A stretch of DNA of 64,000 nucleotides, from contig BJOX01000125.1 of assembly GCA_009731375.1 (NCBI GenBank), forward strand, positions 718,696 to 782,695, written 5' to 3'. Below are positions 42,310-54,278 of the stretch, in pieces; position 1 is the stretch's first letter; the number at the start of each line of letters is the position of its first letter. The notes under the pieces were generated by a model. The model saw only the letters and a list, made by a program, of their open reading frames with translations, was not told the DNA's origin and did no database searches. This DNA comes from Paulinella micropora. Taxonomy: Eukaryota; Cercozoa; Imbricatea; Euglyphida. A program made the position numbers and the translations under genes.

Positions 42310-43302
42310 ATGGCTGATGCCAGGGCGCCATTCATGGTTTCCGGGGCAGTCGTGTTCTTCAACCATGAGAAGGTAAGCAGCAGGCCGTCCCCCTTCCTCT
42401 CTCTCTCCCTCTCCTTGTCATTGTTCTTCAACCATGAGAAGGCAAGCAACAGGCCCTCCCTATGCCTCTCCCTCCTCACACACACTTCTCTCTCTCTCTC
42501 TCTCTCTTCGATTTCCTCTCAGTTTTCTGTCCTCTGACCTTACCTTGCACAGTCTCAACTCTCCATCCTTTCCTGGCATCGATTGCTCTGGTGCGTTTCG
42601 ATGCGCCTTGCTTGCTATGTTTTTCGTTCACATCCTTACGATGTGTTTCCGTGCGCTGATTTGCATGTATGTACTTCCGAAGCATGCGCTTGTCCTGCGT
42701 GCAAGATTGTCTCTGGAAGTAATTTCTGTATGTATGTGGGTGTGCTGTGATTTACGAAAGATATATATGTTGTGCGTATCTTTCACGTATGACTTACACG
42801 CGTTTGGTTGGTGTGCTGTGCAGGGCTACGGATTTGTGAAAAATTTGTCAGGCGGGCCCCACATCTACTGCCACGTAAGTCGAAAACCACGTGCATTATC
42901 TTTCCACCAGCCCAACTCGCAACACACCCACACACAAGATATGCATATATACCACACGCGCAAGTATAAAGATGGCCTCTAAGTTGGCAAGCATCTGACA
43001 CGAACCTGCTCGTTTCTCAGTCAACGAACTGGGTGTTCTCTTGCCTTGCAGATAACCGCGCTAGAAAACGTGTGGGATGCACAGAGGCTCAAGTATGGCA
43101 CCAGGTGTTTGCAGTCACACTGCTCAGAAAACGCGAATGCACAGTAACGCGGACACATAATCACATCAGTAGCACAAGTCATCCGGACACACACGTCGTG
43201 CTCATTCAGATGTTCTTCTGTGTGGACAGAGTGAAATTTGACGTGGAGGAGGGACCACGGGGAGCTTTTGCCAAAAACGTCACCTTCGTGGACAAAAAGT
43301 GA
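42310..43302 (+). CDS. Single cold-shock-domain protein (four exons)
   Basis: Small nucleic-acid-binding protein of about 79 residues consisting of one cold-shock domain. Exons: 42,310-42,372, 42,824-42,874, 43,052-43,104 and 43,230-43,302 (stop TGA). All junctions are GT-AG with phases 0, 0 and 2. The RNP1 motif KGYGFV spans the first junction. The RNP2 position reads HIYCHI in place of VFVH-type. The C-terminal half carries [19 protein letters not shown], close to the bacterial and Y-box consensus. I chose the ATG of [14 protein letters not shown] because it gives the usual short lead before the first strand. RNA chaperone or translational roles are typical of the family; nothing here says which. 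Part of exon 1 is echoed in intron 1. Confidence 0.9.
42420..42470 (+). repeat. Echo of cold-shock exon 1 (3' edge and donor)
   Basis: TTGTTCTTCAACCATGAGAA followed by GGCAAGCAACAGGCCCTCCC repeats the real exon end and donor region (42,351-42,400, GGTAAGCAGCAGGCCGTCCC) 69 bases downstream. The echo's donor is GC instead of GT. Confidence 0.85.
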
Positions 43303-44984
43303 CATCATAACCTGCAGACAGCGTCGGCCGGACCTCGCCACGCACGCAGACGTCCTCACTGTCAAAGTTTCAGTAACAATCTGTGTGATAATGTACAGCT
43401 TGGCACCACCCTGCTGCCATCATGCCACTTACCAGTACAGTGCTGGCGCAGCATAACTTTTCAAAGTTTCGTCATGAGTCAGGTTCTGACAGTGAGTGAA
43501 GGGCCGGTTGAACAGTATTTTATAGGCTGTAAATATTATACCACCGGCTCAGTCCCATGCAGTGGTATCCGATCATCATGAGATGCCAGGATACGGTCCG
43601 ATACCAAACCTAGGAACTGCCCCAAAACTTGAATCGGACTCACTGATCATGACTCCCGATGTCTCAAGTTATTAATTATAGCCTGACGGTATTACCGTCG
43701 ACCGTCCGGTAACTTACATCAATAATCATATCATGACATACATACAATATGTTGCCTCGGACTGACTCGGTCCGACGGAATATATGATCAGTGTGGCATC
43801 AGTCAGGTGACACAAGTTTAGGAGGTTATAATTGTTAAGTGAATTATTCGTACTCAGTGAGCACGGCGGCGGTGACTGATGCCACAAGTTTAGGAGGTTA
43901 TAATTGTTAAGTGAATTATTCGTACTCAGTGAGCCCGGCGGCGGGGCCGGGAAATAATTCGCCGACCTCTACTACTAACTTGAGTATATATGCCATTGAG
44001 CATCCAAGCGGGCGGTAAGAGTGTTAGACTATGGTTTACATAGCCAGTCAGGCTGAGGCTAATATGTATTCAACCACAGTTACTGGTTAGAATCCCCAAG
44101 GCCATGATTTTACTGCTTTGGACCGAACTGTTTAATATAAATATATCAAGTTGGACCCATAACTTCCGTCTGGGGCCAAAGCACAGCTTTGTCAACCGAC
44201 CAGCTTACCCTGGCCGTCTGGTTCTCTCAGAACTCAATAAAGGATTCCCTATGTAGTCAGTGACGGTAGTAGTGGAGTATTAATAAGTTGAACTAGCAAC
44301 CGTCCTTGAGCCTACTGTCAATCAAGCTTAGCCAACCTCTGCCGGTCTGAGATGAGCCGCTCAGCTAGACTGTGCCACGGAACTGTTAGTCCCTGAAGAC
44401 GACAATTCCTATTGGGTTACATTATGTTATGAGCCTTGGTCGTGGCTGATCGCTTGCTTGGGTTAGAGGAGCAGTGAATCTGGACTGACTCGCCGCGCCG
44501 GGCGGAATCATTACTAGTACCGTCGCGACGGGTGACGGTACGGCCGGCCTGACTAGGCTGCCTGCGGCTATTATTACTAGATGATCAATTTATAATCGTT
44601 ATTATGAGTCAATCATAGATACTGATGAGTGGCAGTCTTGAAATGCAGCCTCCGGTCGGAGGCACGGTCTCAGAATCTCAGTTCGAGGCCGAAGTTTGCT
44701 GACAGACGGTGCTTGAGTGTCTGGCCCCCGGCCGAGCTAATCATCTTAAGCGGCCTGGCAGAGCCGTCCGCCGCGGGTGGGCCTTTTCAATGCCTTGCAG
44801 GCCCCCGGAGATGATGGCCCACTGTCAGAGGCTCGGAGGCCGACGACCACCGGCGGTGGCACTGCGGTTGAAAGTTCAAGTGATTGTGCCATGATGATAT
44901 CAGTACTTATTAATATTTCCAGGGCTCTAGAGCGGCTACTACGGCGAATTGTGACTGATATCACTGGCAACACTGTGCCACGGT
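43303..44984. other. No gene seen; dispersed-repeat-like sequence
   Basis: AT/GC-mixed noncoding sequence with short shared strings to other repeats. A 72-base tandem duplication lies at about 43,811-43,947. A GGTTAGAATCC string near 44,089 resembles a tRNA B box, but no cloverleaf was found. No frame has recognisable protein similarity. Confidence 0.5.
43811..43947. repeat. 72-bp tandem duplication
   Basis: Two copies of a unit beginning CACAAGTTTAGGAGGTTATA and ending in CGGCGGCGG, nearly identical (one A/C difference near the end). Confidence 0.85.
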
Positions 44985-45330
44985 GCCACCGTTGATTAGG
45001 TAATTACACTGTCACTCACGGACCTAGCACCTTTTACACTCCGGTTTGCTGAGAGACTTCGTTAGAAGCCGCGATGGCCAATCGACACTTTAATCCGCAA
45101 GTAGATAGCAGAACTGACAACTCAGAGGTAGTAACGAAACTGAATAAAAGTCCGCACGACTGTAATTATTACACAATGATTATCGTCCAATCCTGAATGC
45201 CAATAAAGTCCGTTACGTCCGTTACTCTTATTGACTAGAACTACACGGTCATTCGACTATACGAATAAATTACTTCCCCACTCATAAAGCAATTACTAAT
45301 TGTAAACGTAGTTAACCTTCCAACGGCCAC
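44985..45330 (-). mobile_element. Solo LTR, family 2, with GCCAC target duplications
   Basis: A 336-bp LTR (44,990-45,325) lies between perfect GCCAC repeats (44,985-44,989 and 45,326-45,330). Its ends are perfect 5-bp inverted repeats CGTTG...CAACG, and no internal sequence remains. It aligns with the LTRs at 10,019 and 19,470 at equal length with scattered differences. It is best explained by recombination between two LTRs of a complete insertion. Strand is given by analogy with the copy next to a purine tract. Confidence 0.85.
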
Positions 45331-45932
45331 TGCCACTGCCAGGACAATAGCCTGCGGGTATTCATGATGAACCTTTTTTGACGCAAACACTTTTAATAAT
45401 CAACTACCGCAATGCTTGCCACTTGTAGAAATAAGTGGGAGTGGCTGATAATGTAGGTACTTCATACCAGGTACCGAAGAATGTCTTTAATGACAATACC
45501 ATGCCCAACGGAAACGGAGAACTATAATTAATGGTCGGTAATGTAGAACGGAACAATAACTGGACCCACTATGTGGGGGCAGATATACCCACTCGGTCCA
45601 CAAAGATGGATTGGTATTAATTGTTCTCAGGAAGAGACCGGATTCATTATTTTGTAAATTAAATGCGGAATATTTATTTTTTCCTTGCGTACAACAACGA
45701 TTCCATGAGAACAACGCTTAATGAACCAGCGGAGATGTTAGTAAACATGTACACATAACTTTGCCGAAGTTTTATATCCTGAAAATATTTTAATGATTTT
45801 AAGTCCTTTCATGCCTTTTCATACAACAATTGAAAAAACCCGTTGAAGCTCTCAGCAAACCAAAGGAAAATTTGGTTATCATGTATTATAAATAAATTTT
45901 GAACATGCACCACAAGCCAGCCAACACAGAAG
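45331..45932. other. Dispersed-repeat remnant before gypsy pol end
   Basis: Contains a match (about 45,370-45,510) to the LTR-like region at 29,098, with GACGCAAACACTTTT and CTTGCCACTT. The rest is AT-rich and has no recognisable coding sequence. The gypsy integrase core expected upstream of 45,933 is missing. Confidence 0.45.
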
Positions 45933-47158
45933 TTGAAACTCCGAATCCTAAAGACAAACGTTTCAACCGGAAGACGAGAAGGGCAGCAAAAGTACAAGCA
46001 CGTGGAATGCTACGTAGGGGATACTGTGCTTTTATACTGCCCGAACCTACCGGTGGGGGTCTCGACGAAACTGTATGAGAAGTTGCAGGGGCCATATCAG
46101 ATCATGAAGCAAACCGCGGCTTATGACTATAAGATACGACACCAGCCGACGGACAAGGAGCAGATAGCCCACGTTAGGAGGTTGGTGAAGTTTTCACCTT
46201 TCTTGCTTGATTATGAGACGGAGAAGGATGCTCTGGAGCGGACGGCGGATCAGTTTGGTAACGCACGGCCTTTGTTGACTCGATCTCAGCGGATGGAGGA
46301 GATTGCGAGGTTGAAAGAGCAACTGACATACGAGCAGGATCAGGTCCCAGGAGGAAAAGAAGAGGTTGCAGAAGGCCATTACGGAACTGGAGACGGGCTC
46401 GCATGAGAGAGTGCCTCAGAGGCAAAAGAAGGAGGAGGCGAAGCAGCGAGAGGAGAACAAGAAGGATGCTCCAGGGGAGGCGAAACGGAGGGAGATGGAG
46501 AGAAAGGGGGGAGGGGGTGAACGCACAGGCGGACCAAGCGAAGCGGGGTCCGGGGAGACCGTCAAAGCCCAAGGCACCAGAGGGGATCATGGAGATCAAG
46601 AATGAGAGGGTCCAATGGGTGAGTCAGCCAGGAGAAGTGGATAAGATCAGGTGGAAGACGGTAAATTCTACTTTATGCGGCTGGCGGAGAGGGAAGTGAG
46701 TGACGACACGATGGATGACTTTTACGTCATGCGGGTGCTCAGCTTACGGGGCCCCGGGAACATCGAGACATAGGGTGGGAAGCGGGATAGCGCCGGTGAT
46801 GCAATTTTGGAGGAGTAGTAATGAGGTGGAAGACGAGAAGATGCGGCGGTTTGACCCAGTTTTTCTCGAAAAGACAGGGAAGAAGCGGGAGACGTGGGAT
46901 GCTACCATTAAGTTGGATGATGAGGATCATATCCCATATACTATCCAGGCGAGACCGCGGTTGGTGTTAAATGTGCCATTTGAACTGACCGAGGAAAGGC
47001 GGATACCGGCACACATTTGGGATGAGATAGAGGCGGAAGGATTGCCTTTTGAGATTATCGGGGCTGCACCAGCGGCGGCAGGGTCCAGAGGCAAGAAGCG
47101 GCCTACAACGGCGGTCGCACGACCAGGGCACGGGGACGGGCACGGTGAAGGGGGGTGA
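45933..47158 (+). pseudogene. Second Ty3/gypsy-like pol end (GPY/F module and tail)
   Basis: Plus-strand C-terminal part of a gypsy integrase, different from the copies at 6,273. The GPY/F module reads VGDTVLLYCPNL, KLYEKLQGPYQIMKQ and IAHVRRLVKFSPF (residues about 27-90 of the 45,933 frame). That frame ends at 46,404. A second frame (46,403-46,699) carries an AT-hook-like KRGPGRPSKPK at 46,541-46,573, after a Lys/Arg/Glu-rich stretch, and stops at TGA 46,697. A third open stretch (46,700-47,158) continues in that frame with a charged, unassigned tail. The integrase core, RNase H and RT are absent, so this is a truncated, frame-broken remnant. Confidence 0.75.
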
Positions 47159-47367
47159 CGAACTAATGAAGAGAGAGGGTGGGATGGACAAGGATGGAGA
47201 ATGATGAAGAATGACGAAGAATGAGAGACATGAGATGAGAGACGACGAAAGAAATGAACAGGCTACAGGTATATTATGGGGTGATGACGGTACCAGTAAG
47301 ACAAGGGTGTATTATGGGGTGATGACGGTACATGTGTGACGCGGGCTCGGAAAGACTGACAGAGCTT

Positions 47368-47398
<31 letters not shown>

Positions 47399-47505
47399 GG
47401 GGGGGTTGTTTTTTTTTCTTTTTNNNNNNNNNNTGTATATTTTTACCTTCATAGGTACAGCGGCGGGCACATGACCCGGACACCAGACTTAACAAAGGAA
47501 CAATT
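47159..47505. other. Noncoding with short direct repeat, GA/G tract and gap
   Basis: TATTATGGGGTGATGACGGT occurs twice (about 47,271 and 47,310). A (GA)n-poly-G tract (47,368-47,405) precedes a 10-N gap at 47,424-47,433. No gene is seen. Confidence 0.7.
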
Positions 47506-47880
47506 ACGGGCTTACGGGTTACATCAGAAAAATATTATGCAATAAGACTTTAGGGCTTACGGGTTATATCAGAACAATATTATATTATAAAACTTTACGG
47601 GCTTACGGGTTATATCAGAATAATATTATGTCATAGGACTTTACGGGCTTACGGGTTGCATCAGAATCACATTAGGTTATAAGACTTTACGGGTTTATGG
47701 GGATATAATAGCCTAATCTTATGCTATCAGACTTTCGGGTTTGCGGGATATAACAAACAGACATATCATAAGACTTACGGGTTTACGGGATATAACAAAC
47801 AGACATATGACATCATGAGACTTTTGCGGGACATATTAGACTAATATATTATCAGACTATGCGGGTGTATCGGGAACTAA
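47506..47880. repeat. 46-bp tandem array
   Basis: About eight or nine diverged units, each with ACGGGCTTACGGGTTATAT followed by an AT-rich half. Unit starts are at 47,506, 47,551, 47,597, 47,643, 47,689, 47,735 and 47,777, then degenerate. It follows the gypsy pol end by about 350 bases and could be an LTR promoter repeat, but that is inference. Confidence 0.85.
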
Positions 47881-49435
47881 AACGACATATATATGTTTTA
47901 TGGCCTTATAGGCTCGTTGGGGGAAAATGGGGAACGGGTTGGCCCAAGACTGTATTATTTTCCGCTCTATGACGAGTGATGACATCGGACTTCATCTCAT
48001 GTCAGACGTTGGGGATAAAGGGGTATACGGGTTAAGACTGGGGCTAATGCAGACAGACTAAACCAGTTTAGGCAGGGAGGGGGAAGCCGGGGGTGGGAGA
48101 GCGGAGAGGTAGGCAGGGGATAACAATATAATAGGGATAGTCAATAGGATGGGTAGAATAGCGAGGGGGAATGGATAGTTTAGGGAGAGGGGAGGGGGCG
48201 AGGAACAGTGATGAGAAAGATGAGAAAGATGAGAAGAAAGATGAAGAGGACGACGATGATGGGGGAGCGGCAACCAAGACAGACTCTGATAACGGGGTAA
48301 CAAAGGGATGGGGAAGGGGCATATATAGGGTTTCGACCTAGGGGCTTTATATATTACAGACATGCGGGGCATTGATAAAATCGCAGAAGCGGCATGATGG
48401 GGATTACGGGTGGATTCAAAGAGAGACTTTGATCATTTGGGGGGAGAAGGGATGATTAGGAAGATAGATAGGGGTATATACCATTTGTGTTATCGGCTCT
48501 CAGGTTCGTTTCAAGCATGGCGTTTCAGAGCTGGGGGGCCGACCGGGACTACAACGGGCCAGGGGGCATCAGGGGGCTATTAAAAGCCAGAGATACAACT
48601 AAGGGCGCGTTTTTGGATGGATGGATTCAGTTCGACACGGGGGCGGTCGGCATCGATTGTTCTCCGGGAAGAAGAGGACGAGGTAAGGGCCATCATGCCT
48701 GACGGAGGAATCGGGATGGAACACGAGGGGCACAGCAACTTTGATGCGGCGGGATCAACTTCAAGTCGGCGCGGGTCGATGAGCTTCGGATTGGCGGAAT
48801 CAGAGGAACTTGAAGTCCGAGGGAAAGGGATACTAAGGGAAGTAATCTGAGCGGTCCGAGCTGCAGCGCACAAGGCGGGCGGTGTTGCAAGGATTACTTT
48901 TCGCTTGGGTTAGTATAGACCGGGACAGTATAGACCGACACTAGGTCGGGGGGACGATGAATGACTAGGGGCCGTTTCTGGGGCAAGTCGGGGAAGCGGC
49001 AAATATTTTAATTAGGATCATATGTGGTAACAGTCATGGGTAACGGTTTCAGTCGGGGAGGGGGAAGTGCGGGTTGGTTACGAGTAATATGGCGTATGAG
49101 TAATGGGCAACAGCTTTGTTCAGGCTTGCGGGAATAGGTATTACTCGAAATCACTCAACACTTCAAGTTCACGGGTGCGTGGAATCTCGGGTAACGGGTG
49201 GGGACGGATATAAGTATTGGCGAATGGCCCAACTTGAAGTTCATCAAAATCTTATGCAGTGTAAGTGTTGGCGAATGGCCCAACTTGAAATTTTGTTTAA
49301 TTCATTAATACGAGTACGGCGACGACCGTCACTCAGGTTCGTATTTGGATTCTATCCCGAGGTCGGTCGGCGGCGGTATAAGTTCGACTTCTCGCGCGCA
49401 CAAGGGTGAGCGCGCTCGGGGGGTGAGAAGGGATT
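47881..49435 (+). other. Noncoding or decayed region; possible gag start
   Basis: No recognised domain. A frame starting ATG at 48,517 (MAFQSWGADRDYNGPGG) runs about 60 codons. A second frame (48,617-48,850) adds an acidic, Gly/Ser-rich stretch. Together they could be a frameshifted gag N-terminus after a gypsy LTR, but there is no zinc knuckle. A 27-base unit, TTGGCGAATGGCCCAACTTGAA with AAGT in front, occurs at 49,212 and 49,263. Confidence 0.3.
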
Positions 49436-50162
49436 ATGCCGGCCCACCCGGCATATAATGGCAATGCTTACCGTTCCGGTCTGTCGGTTATCCTTGGTCT
49501 GATGTCTACGGAGTCCCTACTTTAGGTATTCCACAGTCTTCATATCGTTAGTACAGTTATCTGTTATTAGTAAATATCGTACTACCGTAGTTGAACAAAG
49601 GGGCGCCCTACGCCAACCCCCTCCTACTGCTTCAGGTACACATGCCCTGCGGGCCAAAACCTCTCTATCTAAATCTATCACACGTCGGCCGCTCTGCCGG
49701 ACCCTAATTTTTTTTCAAAACTTTCATACTTTGTAGGCATCACCCCCCGGATAGCCGGTAAAAAGTACCGTTTTCCTGGTGACACTAGTTGCACCTAGTT
49801 TTTCCAGCCTGTTTTTCAGTATCATTTGTCCGCATTGGACCTGATGCTATTTTATTCTGGTCTGTTGCAGTTTTCCTTTTCGGCTTCACGGAGCTAATAC
49901 AACGAGACATCATTCTCATTTTTGAGGACTGTGCTGGGTTGTACAGTGTTTGGTTGTATTACCGACTTTCTACGCCGCTATCGTTGGGGGCATTACAACT
50001 AATAGCTCGCTCGTGACCTAGCTGCGGTTTTATCCTTAGCCTCAGGGGCTGTCGGGAAGAACTAACTAAAAAGGGCCTGAGAAGAAAAGCAGAAAGAAAA
50101 ATAGGAAAGAAACAAAGGGCTCTGAGGGGTAAACAGGGAAGGAAACAACAACAACAAAAAAA
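49436..50162. other. No gene seen
   Basis: Unique-looking sequence with short hydrophobic frames and no recognisable domain. It becomes purine-rich towards the N gap. Confidence 0.5.
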
Positions 50163-50291
50163 NNNNNNNNNNNNNNNNNNNNNNNNNNNNNNNNNNNNNN
50201 NNNNNNNNNNNNNNNNNNNNNNNNNNNNNNNNNNNNNNNNNNNNNNNNNNNNNNNNNNNNNNNNNNNNNNNNNNNNNNNNNNNNNNNNNNN

Positions 50292-50356
<65 letters not shown>
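50150..50356. repeat. Poly-A tract with N gap
   Basis: An A run before (50,156-50,162) and after (50,292-50,356) an N gap at 50,163-50,291. It could be a retroposon tail, but no 3' end of a known element precedes it. Confidence 0.8.
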
Positions 50357-50361
<5 letters not shown>

Positions 50362-50964
50362 AAAGAAAAACTTCCGATAACCAACTTCGGATAAGAAATG
50401 GAGGGTAGAGAAACCTCGACCGCAAGAAAGGAAAGGAAGAAGCTACTTTCTTTATATGTATTTCACCGGTAATAATTGTACGGTGACAGTAGTCGGACTG
50501 TAACTTGAAATTTCAACTTCATCAATTTGTCGGAACGGATGCTCACCGGGCTGTCGACGCCACTTGTTGAGTATGTATGATTGATTTTCATCATTTTTCC
50601 CCCGCCACTAATCACTGAATTTTTATATAATGATAGATCATACTCATGATGATATATAACAGCACTGACCGTGCCGGATCATCCGATCATCTGCCGCGCA
50701 CCACTTACCCAAACCCCCTCTTACTGGTAAGCTTGATAAACATTGTCGAGATCCATTTCAGTTCTTCAGGGAGATTCTAAAATGTAAACTGTTTAATTCG
50801 GTTATCATTACTGTACCACATTATTAATATGGTCTTCATGGCCTGCCGCTTTGCCACCGCATCAACATGAAATTCTGTCACTAATTTATATTTCTCACGA
50901 GCAAGCGGCGAGCATCAAAGGTGCTGGGGCGGCCGCCGAAAGGGCGCATCAGGTTCCAGCAGCG

Positions 50965-50965
<1 letters not shown>
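50357..50965. other. No gene seen
   Basis: AT-rich noncoding sequence between the poly-A tract and a GATA array. Confidence 0.5.
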
Positions 50966-51000
<35 letters not shown>

Positions 51001-51001
51001 G

Positions 51002-51056
<55 letters not shown>

Positions 51057-51081
51057 CAGACAGATAGACAGATAGATAGAC

Positions 51082-51128
<47 letters not shown>

Positions 51129-51160
51129 GATAGATAGATAGAGTGATAGATAGATAGAGT

Positions 51161-51195
<35 letters not shown>
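50966..51195. repeat. GATA microsatellite
   Basis: (GATA)n with GACA and AGTGATA interruptions. Confidence 0.92.
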
Positions 51196-51196
<1 letters not shown>

Positions 51197-51636
51197 TGTT
51201 TCATGTTTAATCTATGGGCGTGGCATAGCTTAAAAGCCATTGCCTCCTTTACTACCCCCGAGCAAGAACTCTCAGCACTTCAGCCGCGCACCAACCACGG
51301 TCCGCTGTGGTTGGTGCCTGTGCCCAGTTCAAGCCGAAAGGTAGCCGAGCCCTTTTGATCTGTACAGGACAACCACTAAAACACTCCCCAGGGTCGTGTG
51401 CCATAAGGAGATGATGGTCACCAAAGCCGAGGTTTCGGGAGTTCACGCTCGTTGTGAGTTACCTTCTACAACCTCGGCTTCATCAACCCTTTGCATCACG
51501 GCCCCGGTCGGGAGATGGTCGCCTGTTTTAGCCCTTGCGCTGCGCGCGATTAACGGCGGACACAAAACCGTCGTTATAGGAAGTTTGGTTTTAGGCCGGA
51601 GCACTGAGCAGCTGGCCCTCTACATCCCCCCCCGGA
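51196..51636. other. No gene seen
   Basis: Mixed sequence between two GATA arrays. Short frames on both strands have no recognisable similarity. Confidence 0.5.
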
Positions 51637-51826
51637 TAGATAGACAGATAGGTAGATAGAGACAGAGATAGATATAGATATAGAATTAGATATAGATATA
51701 GATATAGATATAGATATAGATGTAGATATAGATATAGATATAGATATAGATGTAGATATAGATATAGATAGATATAGATATAGATATAGATATAGAGATA
51801 GAGATAGAGATAGAGATAGAGATAGA

Positions 51827-51858
<32 letters not shown>

Positions 51859-51887
51859 TAGACAGATAGACAGATAGACAGACAGAC

Positions 51888-51957
<70 letters not shown>

Positions 51958-51968
51958 GTAGACAGGCA
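51637..51968. repeat. GATA/GATATA microsatellite
   Basis: (GATA)n, (GATATA)n and GACA blocks ending 27 bases past the stop codon of the next gene in its transcription direction. Confidence 0.92.
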
Positions 51969-51994
51969 TGGCCTGTAAGTGCAAGCCTGACAAG

Positions 51995-53134
51995 CTAGAG
52001 CGACACAGAGCTGCCCTGCACACGTCTCTTGGTGCAGATCAGTCTCTGTAAGAAAAACAGTACGGACACAATTATACAGACACACACACCCAGAAATATT
52101 GGATCTGGGAAAGCCGAGGAAGGTCTGATGCTTGCATAATTACCGTAATAGCTGGCGTTTCTTTCAGGCCATGTCGCTCCGATCGAAAGATAACGGTGCG
52201 TTCTTTTGGTGTGAAGATGCAGATTTGCAAGTTTCACTCCTCCTGGGTTCAACACGATGATTTGAATAGACTCGTTGCTCAAACCCTGAGCATGATTCAC
52301 CTGTGGACGAACCCCTTCAGCTTTCATGAATGCTCCAACAAGTTGATGATCTCCAATCCATTTGTTGGGAATTCGTTCACTTTCGGTTCCATCGAGGTAT
52401 TGGCCGTAAGAAGCGCTGTCAAACACATAACCTAATTCAGCAGCGCCCTTGCAGAGTGCGGGATATTTGTTTTGGAACGAAGACGGAACTAGAGGTAATG
52501 AAACAAGGAGCTGTGTTTCTGCAGCGTAAGCACCGAGCATTTTCATCTCACTGCTTAGCTTGCGTGCAGTCTCGCTGTGTTGTAACCAGTTGATGAAGCT
52601 CCAGATGGCCTCGAGGGAGCTGACCCACAACACCGATGCTGTAAACAACTCGTCGTTCAGTTGTGTTGCAGCTAAATGAGGAGGGGGATACATCGCTCTG
52701 AGCGTTGGAATCAAGGTCGAAAAGTCTACATACATCAAATTGTCGGATTCGATGAGAATGACATCTGTGAGGTTCTTCCTGGTCATCACAGACGAGATGG
52801 AGTAGATCCGCCGAAGGCTCTCGACCCATAAACCACCGCTCGCTAGGTGAGGGAACAGTCTGGAATTGAAGGATTGCGACGAGTCATCCGCCACCTCGAT
52901 TACTTTCAGAGCTGGTGGTATCTGCAGCGATGCTAGCGAATCATTAGATTCCGAGACAAAGAAGATATCGCAAGAGGGGTTCCAAAACCGAGCCTGAGTC
53001 AAGGAGTCCAAGACATAAGGCGGCACACGATGGCTCTTTTGATAGTTGCTGTAGTGAGTGAAAAGGAGCGAGCAGTGAGGTTCAACAGCTGTTAGTGATG
53101 TGACGATCAGAGACATCTGCAACATGCGCCCCAT
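51995..53134 (-). CDS. Membrane-anchored glycosyltransferase-like protein, intronless
   Basis: A single open frame of 379 residues from the ATG at 53,134. A longer upstream frame exists only because a (CT)n tract stays open. The N-terminus ([12 protein letters not shown]) is a weak signal-peptide candidate. The middle has [32 protein letters not shown] (a DxD-like acidic site) and LAATQLNDE, a layout I associate with nucleotide-sugar glycosyltransferase folds of unassigned specificity. Near the C-terminus a hydrophobic segment ([19 protein letters not shown]) is followed by a basic tail, giving a type I topology with a luminal domain. N-glycosylation sites such as NASYY and NESIQ fit that side. 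Family assignment is by motif recognition only. Confidence 0.7.
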   Translation of the reverse strand: MGRMLQMSLIVTSLTAVEPHCSLLFTHYSNYQKSHRVPPYVLDSLTQARFWNPSCDIFFVSESNDSLASLQIPPALKVIEVADDSSQSFNSRLFPHLASGGLWVESLRRIYSISSVMTRKNLTDVILIESDNLMYVDFSTLIPTLRAMYPPPHLAATQLNDELFTASVLWVSSLEAIWSFINWLQHSETARKLSSEMKMLGAYAAETQLLVSLPLVPSSFQNKYPALCKGAAELGYVFDSASYGQYLDGTESERIPNKWIGDHQLVGAFMKAEGVRPQVNHAQGLSNESIQIIVLNPGGVKLANLHLHTKRTHRYLSIGATWPERNASYYGNYASIRPSSAFPDPIFLGVCVCIIVSVLFFLQRLICTKRRVQGSSVSL

Positions 53135-53158
53135 CCTGGCTGGCGGGCAGCCGAAGCG

Positions 53159-53600
<442 letters not shown>

Positions 53601-53607
53601 NNNNNNN

Positions 53608-53978
53608 AATTAGAGAGGGGGGGGGGGTTTCTCAGTTTGTTATGCAAGAAATTAGTTTGTTATGCAAAGATAGAAATTAAGAAAGGAAGAAAGTGGTTCT
53701 TAGTTTGTTATGCAAGAAAAAAGGGAAGAAAGAATCAAAGAACTTCTTTAGTTCGTTGGTGTTTTCGATATGTAGTATGTTTGACTGCTACTTAGTCTTC
53801 ACTAGTGTTATTACATTATTGACACAATAGTATTTTCATATAGAACCAACAAAAGAAGGATAGAAAGAAATGAAGGAAAAGAAAGAAGAAAGAACGACAG
53901 AAAGGACAAAAATGACTTCTTACTTCAGCAACTACCTCCCGTTAAAAAAACTCAAACCATCTGCATAGAAGTAGGAGT
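53608..53978. other. No gene seen; short direct repeats
   Basis: TTAGTTTGTTATGCAAGAAA-like unit occurs three times, then AAAG-rich sequence. Confidence 0.6.
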
Positions 53979-54262
53979 ATCGTACTACCGTACCGTACTG
54001 TACTACCGTACCGTACCGTACTACCGCACCGTACCGTACTACCGTACCGTACTACTGTACCGTACCGTACTACTGTACCGCACCATACTGCTGTATCGTA
54101 CCGTACTGCTGTACCGTACCGTACTACTGTATCGTACCGTACTACTGTACCGTACCGTACTGCTGTATCGTACCGTACTACTGTACTGTACCGTACTACG
54201 GTACCGTACCGTACTACCTACTAATCGTACCGTAGTACTAACCGTACCGTACTACTGTAACA
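53979..54262. repeat. CCGTACCGTACTACTGTA tandem array
   Basis: About 280 bases built from ACCGTACCGTACTACTGT-type units with small variants (TGCTGT, ATCGT). It sits just before the non-LTR reverse transcriptase fragment. Confidence 0.88.
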
Positions 54263-54278
54263 CAAAGTCCCTCCCAAA

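Noticed and set aside
44020-44110. Possible tRNA or tRNA-derived SINE (GGTTAGAATCC near 44,089)
   Set aside because: There is a B-box-like string, but no acceptor stem or convincing anticodon arm.
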